From: Geobacteraceae bacterium
GTDB lineage: Bacteria > Desulfobacterota > Desulfuromonadia > Desulfuromonadales > Geopsychrobacteraceae
Reading direction: 5' to 3'
NCBI GenBank assembly: GCA_007125165.1
Contig: SLDV01000098.1
Coordinates: forward strand, 1-49,105
Length of the DNA: 49,105 nucleotides
In this document: positions 33,540-45,982 of the stretch, one piece after another
How the letters are laid out: each line of letters opens with the position of its first letter
How positions within the stretch are numbered: the stretch's first letter is position 1
The notes under the pieces: generated by a model
Database searches by the model: none
What the model was told of the DNA's origin: nothing
The model's input: the letters and a program-made list of their open reading frames with translations, nothing else
Position numbers and translations under genes: made by a program

Positions 33540-34811
33540 ATGAAAATACTTGTTAAAAATGGACATTTAATTGATCCAAAAAATATTATCGACGGTCGCT
33601 TTGATGTGTTGATTGAAGATGGCAAGGTTGCGGCTGTCGGAGTTGACTTGAGCGCCACCGATGCGGAACAGATTGATGCAGAAGGGTTACTGGTAACTCC
33701 CGGACTGATCGATATTCACGTCCACCTACGTGATCCCGGCCTTGAATACAAAGAAGATATTGTCAGCGGCACCCGTGCGGCCGCTGCCGGCGGCGTCACT
33801 TCGCTGGCTTGCATGCCCAACACCAAACCGGTCATTGATACCGCCGCGGTTGTTGAGTACATCATCAACAAGGCGCGGCAGCATGGCAGTGCCAATGTTT
33901 ATCCGGTTGCGACCATAAGCCAGGCCATGCAGGGGGATGTTCTGTCAGAGATGGGCGAACTCAAGGCCGCCGGCTGTGTTGCTTTTTCCGACGATGGAGT
34001 CCCAGTGGTCAACGGTGAGTTGATGCGTCGCGCTTTTGAATATGCCGACACCTTTGGCGCCCCCATCATCTCACATGCCGAGGATTTAAGTCTGGTGGGT
34101 GAGGGGTGCATGAATGAAGGAGATGTCGCTACCGAATTAGGTCTCAAGGGGATCCCCTGGGTGGCTGAAGATGCCGCTACCGCCCGGGAAATCATGCTGG
34201 CGGAGTTTACCAGCAGCCGCCTCCACATGGCCCATGTATCAACCCGGGGGAGTGTCGAACTGATCAGGCAGGCCAAGGCGCGAGGAGTCAAGGTGACCTG
34301 CGAAGCAACACCTCACCACTTTACCCTGACCGATGAGGCGGTACGTGGTTATAACACCAACGCCAAAATGAATCCGCCTTTGCGTAGTCAGGCGGATGTC
34401 GATGCAGTACGCGCCGGTCTGGCGGACGGCACCATCGACGCCATTGCGACGGATCATGCTCCCCATCATTACGATGAAAAGAATGTCGAATTTCCCGTTG
34501 CCTTAAATGGCATCGTCGGCCTTGAAACCCTGCTCCCCTTGACTCTGAATCTGGTCAGGGACGGCATCATCAGCCGTCAGCAGGCGGTTGCCCTGATGAC
34601 CTGTCAGCCTGCGGCAATCATCGATATTAACCGGGGTTCGCTGGAAGTTGGCGCGGTTGCTGACCTGGTGCTGATTGATCCCGAGCTGGAATGGACTCTC
34701 GAGGCCAGGCTATTGAAATCAAAAAGTAAAAACACTCCCTTTGATGGCTGGACTATGCGCGGTGCGGCGATCCGGACATTGCTGGCGGGGCGGACGGTAT
34801 ATCAGCGTTAA
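33540..34811 (+). CDS. pyrC: Dihydroorotase (PyrC)
   Basis: Cyclises carbamoyl aspartate to dihydroorotate. It has 423 residues, the longer class I type found with pyrB. Metal ligands: [24 protein letters not shown] and [12 protein letters not shown], the last also holding the catalytic Asp. A fully active form is suggested by the intact HxH and Asp. pyrB lies 21 bases upstream. After it the operon is interrupted by repeat element D before carA. Confidence 0.96.
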   Translation: MKILVKNGHLIDPKNIIDGRFDVLIEDGKVAAVGVDLSATDAEQIDAEGLLVTPGLIDIHVHLRDPGLEYKEDIVSGTRAAAAGGVTSLACMPNTKPVIDTAAVVEYIINKARQHGSANVYPVATISQAMQGDVLSEMGELKAAGCVAFSDDGVPVVNGELMRRAFEYADTFGAPIISHAEDLSLVGEGCMNEGDVATELGLKGIPWVAEDAATAREIMLAEFTSSRLHMAHVSTRGSVELIRQAKARGVKVTCEATPHHFTLTDEAVRGYNTNAKMNPPLRSQADVDAVRAGLADGTIDAIATDHAPHHYDEKNVEFPVALNGIVGLETLLPLTLNLVRDGIISRQQAVALMTCQPAAIIDINRGSLEVGAVADLVLIDPELEWTLEARLLKSKSKNTPFDGWTMRGAAIRTLLAGRTVYQR

Positions 34812-34867
34812 GTAAGTACAGATGCAAATAAATAATTCTATCTGGTGATGCACTTGACTCCAGTAAA

Positions 34868-34984
34868 GGCAATAAATCTGTTCACCACCCGTTTTCGTTG
34901 ATCACTAGAGGCACAGAGAACACTGAGAACGCCTTGTTTTTATGAATTTCTCAGTGCCTCAGTGGTGAATGTTTTATAAGCCCG
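34868..34984. repeat. Intergenic palindromic repeat, member D
   Basis: The left flank GGCAATAAATCTGTTCACCACCCGTT is shared with B and C. Inverted pairs: TTCACCAC (34881-34888) with GTGGTGAA (34962-34969), and CACTGAGAA (34921-34929) with TTCTCAGTG (34948-34956). It ends TAAGCCCGAA like member C. It splits pyrC from carA inside the pyr cluster (gap 34812-35044). Confidence 0.8.
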
Positions 34985-35044
34985 AAACAATAAATAACTT
35001 GAGCGAAGTAAATATCCAGGCAACTCTAAACCATAGAGGCACAA

Positions 35045-36169
35045 ATGAAAGCAGTTCTGGCATTGGCCGACGGTAAGTATTTTGTCGGCACATCCCTCGG
35101 CGTCGCCGGGGAAGTGACTGGCGAGGTGGTTTTTAACACCAGTATGACCGGTTATCAGGAGATCCTTACTGACCCCTCCTACCATGGTGAAATTGTCACC
35201 ATGACCTATCCACAGATCGGCAACTGCGGCATTAATGACGAGGACGTCGAATCAGACAAGCCCCATCTGTCGGGCTTTGTCGTGCGTGAATCCTGCCCGT
35301 TTCCAAGCAACTTCCGTTCGCAGATGACCCTCGATGCCTATCTGAAACAGAATAACATTGTTGCCATCGAAGGGATTGATACCCGCGCACTGGTGCGCCA
35401 CATCCGCACCACCGGCGCGCAGAACGGGATCATTTCAACCACTGACACCGATCCGCAGAGTCTGATCAAAAAGGCGCAGGAAGCGCCCGGCCTGGTTGGA
35501 CGGGATCTGGTGCGCGAGGTAACCTGTAGTGCGCCCTACCAGTTTCACCAGGGCCTCTGGAGTTTGACCACTGGTTATCCTGAAATTGATCCAGCGCCCG
35601 CGCAATACCAGGTTGTAGCATTTGATTTTGGCATCAAGCGCAACATCCTGCGCAACCTGACCTCCCGCGGCTGCAACGTCACTATTGTGCCTGCTGCTAC
35701 CAGTGCTGCAGAGGTGTTAAAGCTCAATCCGGATGGGGTGTTTTTAAGTAACGGTCCGGGTGATCCTGAGCCCCTCCACTATGCCCAGGAAACAATTCGT
35801 GAGCTGCTGGCCAAGGTGCCGATCTTCGGTATCTGCCTGGGTCATCAACTGCTGTCCATCGCCTGCGGTGGTCAGACCTACAAGCTCAAATTCGGTCATC
35901 GTGGTGGTAACCAGCCGGTTCTCGACTATCAGCGCCAACAGGTAGAAATTACCTCGCAGAATCATGGTTTTGCCGTTGATGCCAACACCCTGGATGCTGA
36001 CAAGGTCAAGGTGACCCATAGCAATCTCAACGATCAGACCGTTGAGGGGATTGCTCACCTGGAGTATCCGGCGTTTTCTGTCCAGTACCACCCGGAGGCA
36101 TCACCTGGCCCCCATGATGCTGCCTATCTGTTCGATCGGTTCATTGCAATGATGCAAGACCACAAATAG
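35045..36169 (+). CDS. carA: Carbamoyl-phosphate synthase small subunit (glutaminase)
   Basis: Glutamine amidotransferase subunit that feeds ammonia to CarB; 374 residues. The N-terminal domain has [21 protein letters not shown]. The class I glutaminase domain has the nucleophile Cys in [10 protein letters not shown] and the partner His-Glu in [17 protein letters not shown] lies before the ATG. It is followed by two carB genes, 23 and 3267 bases away from its end; which one it partners is unknown, perhaps both. Confidence 0.97.
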   Translation: MKAVLALADGKYFVGTSLGVAGEVTGEVVFNTSMTGYQEILTDPSYHGEIVTMTYPQIGNCGINDEDVESDKPHLSGFVVRESCPFPSNFRSQMTLDAYLKQNNIVAIEGIDTRALVRHIRTTGAQNGIISTTDTDPQSLIKKAQEAPGLVGRDLVREVTCSAPYQFHQGLWSLTTGYPEIDPAPAQYQVVAFDFGIKRNILRNLTSRGCNVTIVPAATSAAEVLKLNPDGVFLSNGPGDPEPLHYAQETIRELLAKVPIFGICLGHQLLSIACGGQTYKLKFGHRGGNQPVLDYQRQQVEITSQNHGFAVDANTLDADKVKVTHSNLNDQTVEGIAHLEYPAFSVQYHPEASPGPHDAAYLFDRFIAMMQDHK

Positions 36170-36192
36170 TCATTTCCAACGAAGGAGAGACC

Positions 36193-39100
36193 ATGCCCAA
36201 ACGTGAGGATATTAAGAGCATTTTGATCATCGGCTCCGGCCCGATTATTATCGGTCAGGCCTGTGAGTTTGATTATTCCGGCACCCAGGCCTGTAAAGCC
36301 CTGCGCAAGCTTGGCTATCGCATCATTCTGGTCAATTCCAACCCGGCGACTATCATGACCGATCCGGGGATGGCCGATGCCACCTATATAGAACCCCTCA
36401 ATGTACCCACCCTTACAGAAATTATTGCCAAGGAGCTGCCTGACGCTTTACTGCCGAACCTTGGCGGCCAGACGGCCCTTAACCTGTCGATGGCTCTTTC
36501 AGAAGCAGGCGTTCTCGACAAATACAACGTTGAGGTCATTGGCGTGAATCTTGATGCCATCAAGCGTGGTGAAGATCGTGAAACCTTCAAGCAGACCATG
36601 GCCTCCCTCAATATCGAAACGGCTGCGAGTGAAATTGCCACCAACATGGATGAGGCCCGTGAGATTGTCCAGCGTACCGGTCTGCCGGTGGTCATTCGTC
36701 CTGCCTACACCATGGGCGGCACCGGTGGCGGCTTTGCCTATAACCTCGAAGAATTTGAAGAGATAGCCTCGCGCGGCTTATCGTTAAGCCCGGTCAGCCA
36801 GATCCTTATCGAAGAGTCGGTCCGGGGCTGGGAAGAGCTCGAAGTTGAAGTGGTACGTGACGCCAAAAATCAGAAGGTCACCGTCTGTTTCATAGAAAAT
36901 GTCGATGCCATGGGTGTCCATACCGGTGATTCCTTCTGTACCGCTCCTTTTCTTACAGTTCCGCCGGAACTTCAGGAACGTTTGCAGAATTACGCCCACC
37001 GCATTGTTGAAGCGATTGAGGTCATCGGCGGTACCAATGTGCAGTTCGCCCACGATCCGGTCAGCGACCGCGTCGTGGTCATTGAAATTAATCCGCGCAC
37101 ATCGCGTTCTTCAGCACTGGCGAGCAAGGCGACCGGTTTCCCGATTGCTCTGGTTTCGGCCATGCTGGCAGCCGGTCTGACCCTGGACGAAATCCCCTAC
37201 TGGCGCGACGGCACTTTGGACAAATACACGCCATCAGGAGATTATGTTGTTGTTAAATTCGCCCGCTGGGCCTTCGAAAAGTTTAAGGGAGTCCAGGATC
37301 GCCTCGGTACCCAGATGCGTGCTGTCGGCGAGGTCATGAGCATCGGTAAAAACTATAAAGAAGCTCTGCATAAGGCAATTCGTTCTCTGGAAAATGGCCG
37401 TTACGGTCTTGGTTTTGCTGCCGACTTCAACAAAAAACCCCTTGATGAGTTACTGGAGCTATTGGTTGAACCGAGCAGCGAGCGCCACTACATCATTTAT
37501 GAAGCCCTGCGCAAAGGTGCGACCATTGAGCTGTTACACCAGCGTACCCATATCAAGACATTCTTTCTTGAGCAGATGAAGGAAATGGTTGATCTTGAAG
37601 AGAAAATTCTTCTACATCGGGGCCAGTTGCCACCTGACAAATTGTTGATTCAGGCTAAAAAAGATGGCTTTGCTGACCGTTATCTGGCTCAAATTCTCGC
37701 TATTACAGAAAACACTGTACGGGAAAAACGACTTTCTCTGGGTATTCAGGAAGCCTGGGAGGCCGTACCGGTCAGCGGTGTTGAGGATGCAGCTTATTAT
37801 TATTCGAGCTATAACATTTCCGATTCGGTGCCGGTCAGCGAGCGCAAAAAAATCATGGTGTTAGGAGGCGGGCCGAACCGCATAGGGCAGGGGATTGAGT
37901 TTGATTACTGCTGCGTCCATACCGCTTTTGCGCTGAGGGATGCCGGTTATGAAACGATTATGATCAACTGTAACCCGGAAACTGTATCAACTGACTACGA
38001 TACCTCAGACAAACTTTATTTCGAGCCTCTTACTGTCGAGGATGTACTGGCGATTTACCACAAGGAAAAGCCTGAAGGGGTTGTGGTGCAGTTCGGTGGT
38101 CAGACTCCATTGAATATTGCTGCGGAATTACAAGCTGCCGGAGTCAAAATTATCGGTACCAGTCCTGAAACTATCGATATGGCCGAGGACCGTGAACAAT
38201 TCAACGCCATGATGACAAAATTGGGCATTCCACAACCGGCCTCCGGTATGGCAGCAAGTATTGATGAAGCTACCGGGATCGCTCAGCGCATCGGCTATCC
38301 GCTCATCGTCCGGCCATCTTATGTGCTCGGTGGTCGGGCGATGGAAATTGTTTATGACGAGCAGATGTTGTTGGAATATCTACAGAAAGCGGTGGATATT
38401 TCAACCGGCCGGCCCATTCTGATCGATTCATTCCTCGACAACGCGGTTGAAGCCGAAGCTGACGCTATCTGTGACGGGCATACCGCATTTGTTCCAGCGG
38501 TAATGGAGCACATCGAAATGGCAGGGGTGCATTCCGGTGATTCAGCTTGTGTTATTCCTCCGGTTAATATACCTGCCCGGCACATTGACACGATTACTGA
38601 ATATACCAGACGAATTGCTGTTGAAATGGGCGTGATCGGGCTGATGAATATCCAGTACGCCATTTATCAGGATCAGGTTTACATTCTTGAGGCGAATCCT
38701 CGTGCGAGTCGCACTGTTCCTCTGGTTTCCAAGGTGTGCGCTATCCCTATGCCGCGCCTGGCGGTCCAGGCCATGCTGGGAAAAGCGCTGGATATTCCGG
38801 CATCAATTAAACAGGATATCCCTTATTTTGGGGTCAAAGAAGCAGTTTTTCCCTTCAATATGTTTCCGGAAGTTGATCCCCTGCTTGGCCCGGAAATGCG
38901 CTCGACAGGCGAAGTACTCGGATTGGCCAGCACTTATGGACTGGCATTTTACAAGGCGCAGGAGGCTACTGGAACCAGTCTTCCGTTGGGTGGAACAGTT
39001 TTGATGACTGTTACTGAGGCAGATAAACCGATGATACTGGGCGCCGCTCGTACCTTCGAGTCCCTCGGGTTCAAATTACGTGCAACTTCCGGCACGGCCC

Positions 39101-39390
39101 TGTTTCTACAGCAGAATGGTATCGAAGCAGAATCAGTCCAGAAAATGCATGAGGGACGTCCGAATATTGCCGATCTACTTAAAAATGGGGAAATCCACTT
39201 GGTCATCAATACTCCAATTGGCAAGCAGAGTCTGCATGATGACTCCTATATTCGTAAAACTGCCATCCGCTACAAGGTGCCCTATATTACCACCGCAGCG
39301 GCGGCGCAGGCCGCGGCGCAAGGAATTGCCGCACGGATTCAGGGAAAGGAACAGATATGCTCATTGCAGGAGTATCATGTGAAATTATGA
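36193..39390 (+). CDS. carB: Carbamoyl-phosphate synthase large subunit, first copy
   Basis: Two-step ATP-grasp synthetase of 1065 residues. Both synthetase halves are present: [24 protein letters not shown] with ATP loop SYTMGGT-like AYTMGGTGGG, and [19 protein letters not shown] with [13 protein letters not shown]. The C-terminal MGS-like regulatory domain reads NTPIGKQSLHDDSYIRKTA and VPYITTAAAAQA. It differs clearly from the next gene, with NTPIGK instead of NTTSGAA in this domain and a shorter middle domain (DLEEKILLHRGQLPPDK), so it is a diverged paralogue, not a recent copy. Start has GGAGAG upstream, 23 bases after carA. Confidence 0.95.
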   Translation: MPKREDIKSILIIGSGPIIIGQACEFDYSGTQACKALRKLGYRIILVNSNPATIMTDPGMADATYIEPLNVPTLTEIIAKELPDALLPNLGGQTALNLSMALSEAGVLDKYNVEVIGVNLDAIKRGEDRETFKQTMASLNIETAASEIATNMDEAREIVQRTGLPVVIRPAYTMGGTGGGFAYNLEEFEEIASRGLSLSPVSQILIEESVRGWEELEVEVVRDAKNQKVTVCFIENVDAMGVHTGDSFCTAPFLTVPPELQERLQNYAHRIVEAIEVIGGTNVQFAHDPVSDRVVVIEINPRTSRSSALASKATGFPIALVSAMLAAGLTLDEIPYWRDGTLDKYTPSGDYVVVKFARWAFEKFKGVQDRLGTQMRAVGEVMSIGKNYKEALHKAIRSLENGRYGLGFAADFNKKPLDELLELLVEPSSERHYIIYEALRKGATIELLHQRTHIKTFFLEQMKEMVDLEEKILLHRGQLPPDKLLIQAKKDGFADRYLAQILAITENTVREKRLSLGIQEAWEAVPVSGVEDAAYYYSSYNISDSVPVSERKKIMVLGGGPNRIGQGIEFDYCCVHTAFALRDAGYETIMINCNPETVSTDYDTSDKLYFEPLTVEDVLAIYHKEKPEGVVVQFGGQTPLNIAAELQAAGVKIIGTSPETIDMAEDREQFNAMMTKLGIPQPASGMAASIDEATGIAQRIGYPLIVRPSYVLGGRAMEIVYDEQMLLEYLQKAVDISTGRPILIDSFLDNAVEAEADAICDGHTAFVPAVMEHIEMAGVHSGDSACVIPPVNIPARHIDTITEYTRRIAVEMGVIGLMNIQYAIYQDQVYILEANPRASRTVPLVSKVCAIPMPRLAVQAMLGKALDIPASIKQDIPYFGVKEAVFPFNMFPEVDPLLGPEMRSTGEVLGLASTYGLAFYKAQEATGTSLPLGGTVLMTVTEADKPMILGAARTFESLGFKLRATSGTALFLQQNGIEAESVQKMHEGRPNIADLLKNGEIHLVINTPIGKQSLHDDSYIRKTAIRYKVPYITTAAAAQAAAQGIAARIQGKEQICSLQEYHVKL

Positions 39391-39436
39391 TCCTGCTACA
39401 GACAGATATCCATAACAATTTTACCAAGGGATCAGT

Positions 39437-42694
<3,258 letters not shown>

Positions 42695-42720
42695 ATTTGT
42701 CAGTCATAAATTATTCAACC

Positions 42721-42753
42721 AGTGGGCGGTTAATCACCGCCCGCTGTTTTTTT
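42721..42753 (+). terminator. Terminator between carB and greA
   Basis: AGTGGGCGG and CCGCCCGCT form a 9-bp stem around TTAATCA, followed by G and seven Ts. It abuts the greA ribosome site, leaving no room for a promoter after it. Confidence 0.85.
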
Positions 42754-42766
42754 AGGAGCAGGCACA

Positions 42767-43243
42767 ATGAGTAATTCGGTACCAATGACTGTTGAGGGAC
42801 ATCGTAAACTTCAGGAAGAACTGAAAAACCTGATTCGTGTTGAACGACCTAAAGTTGTTCAGGATATTGCAGAAGCTCGCAGCCATGGTGATCTGTCTGA
42901 AAATGCTGAATACGACGCAGCAAAAGATCGGCAGGGCTTTGTAGAGGGCCGTATTCAGGAGTTGAGTGACAAGATCGCCAGAGCGCAGGTCATTGATCCG
43001 ACAATAATAAAAAGTGACAAAATTGTTTTTGGAGCTATCGTCACCCTTTTTGATGTCGATACAGACAAAGAGGTGACCTACCAGATTGTTGGTGAAGACG
43101 AGGCTGACATCAAGGCGGGGAAAATATCTATTACTTCACCGGTCGGCAAAGCTCTGATCGGCCACCGTATAGATGAGGAGGTAAAAATCATTGTTCCTTC
43201 AGGTGTTCGCTTCTACGAAATAACTCGTATTGAGTATCAGTGA
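42767..43243 (+). CDS. greA: Transcription elongation factor GreA
   Basis: Rescues backtracked RNA polymerase by stimulating transcript cleavage; 158 residues. The N-terminal coiled coil holds HRKLQEELKNL and SHGDLSENAEYDAAKDRQGFVEGRIQEL, whose tip carries the acidic DLSENAEY. The C-terminal FKBP-like domain has SPVGKALIGHRIDEEVKI. AGGAG is eight bases before the ATG. A terminator lies immediately upstream, so expression must depend on read-through or a promoter inside carB. Confidence 0.97.
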   Translation: MSNSVPMTVEGHRKLQEELKNLIRVERPKVVQDIAEARSHGDLSENAEYDAAKDRQGFVEGRIQELSDKIARAQVIDPTIIKSDKIVFGAIVTLFDVDTDKEVTYQIVGEDEADIKAGKISITSPVGKALIGHRIDEEVKIIVPSGVRFYEITRIEYQ

Positions 43244-43339
43244 TTATTGCCAAGCCCTTTATAAGAATGGAGCGACTTGCTTTTTTGCATAAATTCTGTG
43301 ACAATCCCAACGTTGTATGCTCATCAAAGGAGGTGCTCC

Positions 43340-43540
43340 ATGAATCAAGTTATCACCAAAGATATGACCTTTGATCAGATTCTTCAGATGTATCCCGATG
43401 CTGCAAAAGTTCTGCACAGCTTCAACCTTGGCTGTGTCGGTTGCCTTGGCGCTTCAACTGAAACTCTCGCTCAGGGTGCACGTGCCCACGGTCTGGATGT
43501 TGAAGATTTGCTGACCGCGCTGAATTCGCGCGCCCAATAA
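43340..43540 (+). CDS. DUF1858-type small protein
   Basis: A 66-residue protein of the DUF1858 family, often fused to or near hybrid-cluster and ScdA-type proteins; role unknown. It has the short fold ITKDMTFDQILQMYPDAAKVLHSF followed by the CxxC pair in NLGCVGCLGAS, which may bind metal or react with thiols or NO. ATG 43340 follows GGAGG; the frame upstream lacks a site. It lies between greA and recG, 12 bases before recG, so it may share recG's transcript. Confidence 0.85.
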   Translation: MNQVITKDMTFDQILQMYPDAAKVLHSFNLGCVGCLGASTETLAQGARAHGLDVEDLLTALNSRAQ

Positions 43541-43552
43541 TCATTCGGAGCT

Positions 43553-45700
43553 ATGCCTGATCGGAACTCGCCAGATCCGGCCAGGATCTTGTCACAATCC
43601 CTAGGTGCCCTGTCAGGTGTTGGTCCCAGAGTACAGTCCCGGCTGCAAAAACTAGGTCTTGAAACCATTGAGGATGCACTTTATCATTTGCCCCATCGCT
43701 ATGAAGACCGCCGTCAACTTAAAACAATCCGCCAATTAACCGATGGTTCTCACGAAGTTTTCAAAGGAACCGTTCTTGCCTCTGGTGAAGTTCGCACCAA
43801 ACGTACATCGCGTCGTATTTTTGAAGTCATTGTTGGTGATGATAGTGGCACTATTTCGCTGAAATGGTTCCGCTACCGGAAGTCCTGGTTGGAAAAACGC
43901 TTTTTTATTGGCCAGACGGCAATCTTCATTGGTGATGTCAAAAGGTTTGGGGTTACAAGAGAAGTCCATCATCCTGACTCAGAATTGATCGAGGGTAGCG
44001 ACAGTATTGAGCTGTTGATTCGCAAAGACCCCGTGTCTTTCGGTCGTATCGTTCCGGTTTATTCTTTGACGGAGGGGATAAGCCAGAAACAGATGCGCAC
44101 CATCTGGTTTGCCCTGATCCGCGATTATGCTGAATACCTGTCAGCGACCACACCAGAAAATATTCGCAAAAAATACAATCTGCTTGATAGGTATACCGCC
44201 ATCCGCCAAATTCATTGGCCTGACTATCATGCTGACCTCAAGGAATTGGAAGAGGGACGAAATATTGCTCGCAAGTCACTGGTTTTCGATGAGTTTTTTT
44301 ATCTCGAAGTGGGGCTTGGATTGAAAAGGGCAGGGGTGCAACTGGAGCAGGGGACGGCTATGCCTTGCGAGCATAGATACACACTGCCGTTAAGTAAAAT
44401 GCTTCCCTTTAAGCTGACAGCGGCACAGCGGCGAGTTCTCGGCGAAATCAAGGATGACATGGCGTTGCCTTCTCCCATGAATCGTCTGCTTCAGGGAGAT
44501 GTCGGCAGCGGCAAAACGATTGTGGCACTGATGGCAGCATTGATTGCGATTGAAAACAAATTTCAGGTCGCCGTTGTGGCGCCGACAGAAATCCTCGCGG
44601 AACAGCATTTTCGTACCTTTGCTCCCTGGCTGGAAAGGCTCGGCTTAACATGCTGTCTGTTGCAGGGCAGTACCAACCAGTCAGAGAAGAAAAAAATCTA
44701 TGCGCAAATCGCGGCCGGAGAAATAAATCTGGTTGCCGGAACCCATGCCATATTACAAGAAGGGGTTGAATTTCAGCGTCTTGGACTCGGTATTATCGAT
44801 GAACAGCATCGCTTTGGTGTGCGCCAGCGCAGTATTCTTAAAACCAAAGGAAGTCATCCTGATATTCTGGTCATGACGGCGACGCCAATACCGCGAACCC
44901 TGTCCATGACCCTTTACGGGGACTTGTCTGTTTCAGTAATCGATGAACTGCCTCCGGGAAGAAAACCTGTCACAACAACAATAATTCATCAGCGTAACCG
45001 GGCAAAAGCTCACGAATTGATCCTGAAACAGATGGAACTGGGGCGTCAGTCCTACGTTATCTACCCACTGGTAGAAGAATCGGAAAAAAGTGACCTGCAG
45101 GCGGCGACAAAAGCAGCAGAATATTTCAGCGCATTGTTCCCTGAGAAACAAGTGGGACTTGTCCACGGAAAAATGAAAACGACAGTCAGGGAGGCCGTTA
45201 TGAGTGACTTTCGTGACGGAAAGGTCTCTTTACTAGTGTCAACCACAGTTGTCGAAGTCGGAGTCGATGTCCCCAATGCAACCCTGATGGTGATTGAACA
45301 CGCAGATCGATTCGGGCTGGCACAATTACATCAACTACGTGGTCGCGTTGGTCGTGGCGCAGAACAAAGCTACTGCTTATTGATTCCATCAGAAAACTAT
45401 AGTGATGATGCGGCTAAAAGGCTCAATGTTATGCTCAAAACAGAAGATGGCTTCAAGATAGCCGAAGCTGATCTGGAAATTCGAGGACCGGGTGATTTTC
45501 TTGGAACCAGACAAGCGGGCTTACCAGACTTCAGAGTGGCAAACCTGACGCGTGATTTATCCATACTGGAAACTGCAAGAAAAGAAGCTTTCGATTACGT
45601 TGATCAGACAAACAGGCTTCATAGCGAAGAGGCACAAAAAGTCAGACAAGAACTGATCTGCCGGTGGGGGAGTCGATTGGAACTGGCCAGCGTCGGCTGA
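43553..45700 (+). CDS. recG: ATP-dependent DNA helicase RecG
   Basis: Branch-migrating helicase that regresses stalled forks and processes Holliday junctions. It has 715 residues. An N-terminal HhH-like stretch (GALSGVGPRVQSRLQKLG) and the wedge OB domain (FKGTVLASGEVRTKRTSRRIFEVIV) precede the SF2 core: Walker A QGDVGSGKTIV, DEQHRFGVRQR (motif II), MTATPIPRTL (III), and motifs V-VI with TTVVEVGVDVPNA and QLHQLRGRVGRG. The C-terminal DFLGTRQAGLPDFRVANL is typical. It may begin as a short operon with the DUF1858 gene. Confidence 0.97.
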   Translation: MPDRNSPDPARILSQSLGALSGVGPRVQSRLQKLGLETIEDALYHLPHRYEDRRQLKTIRQLTDGSHEVFKGTVLASGEVRTKRTSRRIFEVIVGDDSGTISLKWFRYRKSWLEKRFFIGQTAIFIGDVKRFGVTREVHHPDSELIEGSDSIELLIRKDPVSFGRIVPVYSLTEGISQKQMRTIWFALIRDYAEYLSATTPENIRKKYNLLDRYTAIRQIHWPDYHADLKELEEGRNIARKSLVFDEFFYLEVGLGLKRAGVQLEQGTAMPCEHRYTLPLSKMLPFKLTAAQRRVLGEIKDDMALPSPMNRLLQGDVGSGKTIVALMAALIAIENKFQVAVVAPTEILAEQHFRTFAPWLERLGLTCCLLQGSTNQSEKKKIYAQIAAGEINLVAGTHAILQEGVEFQRLGLGIIDEQHRFGVRQRSILKTKGSHPDILVMTATPIPRTLSMTLYGDLSVSVIDELPPGRKPVTTTIIHQRNRAKAHELILKQMELGRQSYVIYPLVEESEKSDLQAATKAAEYFSALFPEKQVGLVHGKMKTTVREAVMSDFRDGKVSLLVSTTVVEVGVDVPNATLMVIEHADRFGLAQLHQLRGRVGRGAEQSYCLLIPSENYSDDAAKRLNVMLKTEDGFKIAEADLEIRGPGDFLGTRQAGLPDFRVANLTRDLSILETARKEAFDYVDQTNRLHSEEAQKVRQELICRWGSRLELASVG

Positions 45701-45734
45701 AACGCCATAATCACCAGATCTATAGTTTAGTTTA

Positions 45735-45758
45735 CATAATATATATTATGCGACGTCG
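45735..45758. repeat. Two adjoining perfect palindromes
   Basis: CATAATATATATTATG (45735-45750) is followed directly by CGACGTCG (45751-45758). They lie in the gap after recG. AT-rich palindromes can be operators or extruded hairpins, and no function is clear. Confidence 0.5.
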
Positions 45759-45807
45759 GATATTGGTATTGTGTTGTATATAAAAATAGCAGATGCGTGA
45801 CGAAAGC

Positions 45808-45845
45808 AAAAAAGGATCACCTCGTTGATGAAGTGATCCTTTTTT
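45808..45845. terminator. Bidirectional terminator between recG and tRNA-Pro
   Basis: AAAAAAGGATCAC pairs with GTGATCCTTTTT; T-runs occur on both strands. It serves recG on the plus strand and tRNA-Pro on the minus strand. Confidence 0.9.
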
Positions 45846-45847
45846 AT

Positions 45848-45924
45848 TGGTCGGGATGACTGGATTTGAACCAGCGGCCCCTTGACCCCCAGTCAAGTGC
45901 GCTACCAGGCTGCGCCACATCCCG
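45848..45924 (-). tRNA. tRNA-Pro (anticodon GGG)
   Basis: Read on the minus strand, acceptor CGGGATG pairs with CATCCCG, and the anticodon stem CTTGA/TCAAG holds loop CTGGGGG (anticodon GGG). The T arm is CTGG-TTCAAAT-CCAG. The body is 45851-45924 and CCA is encoded at 45848-45850. Confidence 0.96.
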
Positions 45925-45942
45925 TTATTAACAGCGACGCGC

Positions 45943-45971
45943 ATTATCAGTGATTAGCGGGTGCTTGTCAA
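45943..45971 (-). promoter_or_regulatory. Sigma-70 promoter of tRNA-Pro
   Basis: On the minus strand TTGACA (45971-45966), 17-base spacer, GATAAT (45948-45943). A near-consensus promoter ending about 19 bases before the tRNA. Confidence 0.75.
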
Positions 45972-45982
45972 GGTTGTTTGAC

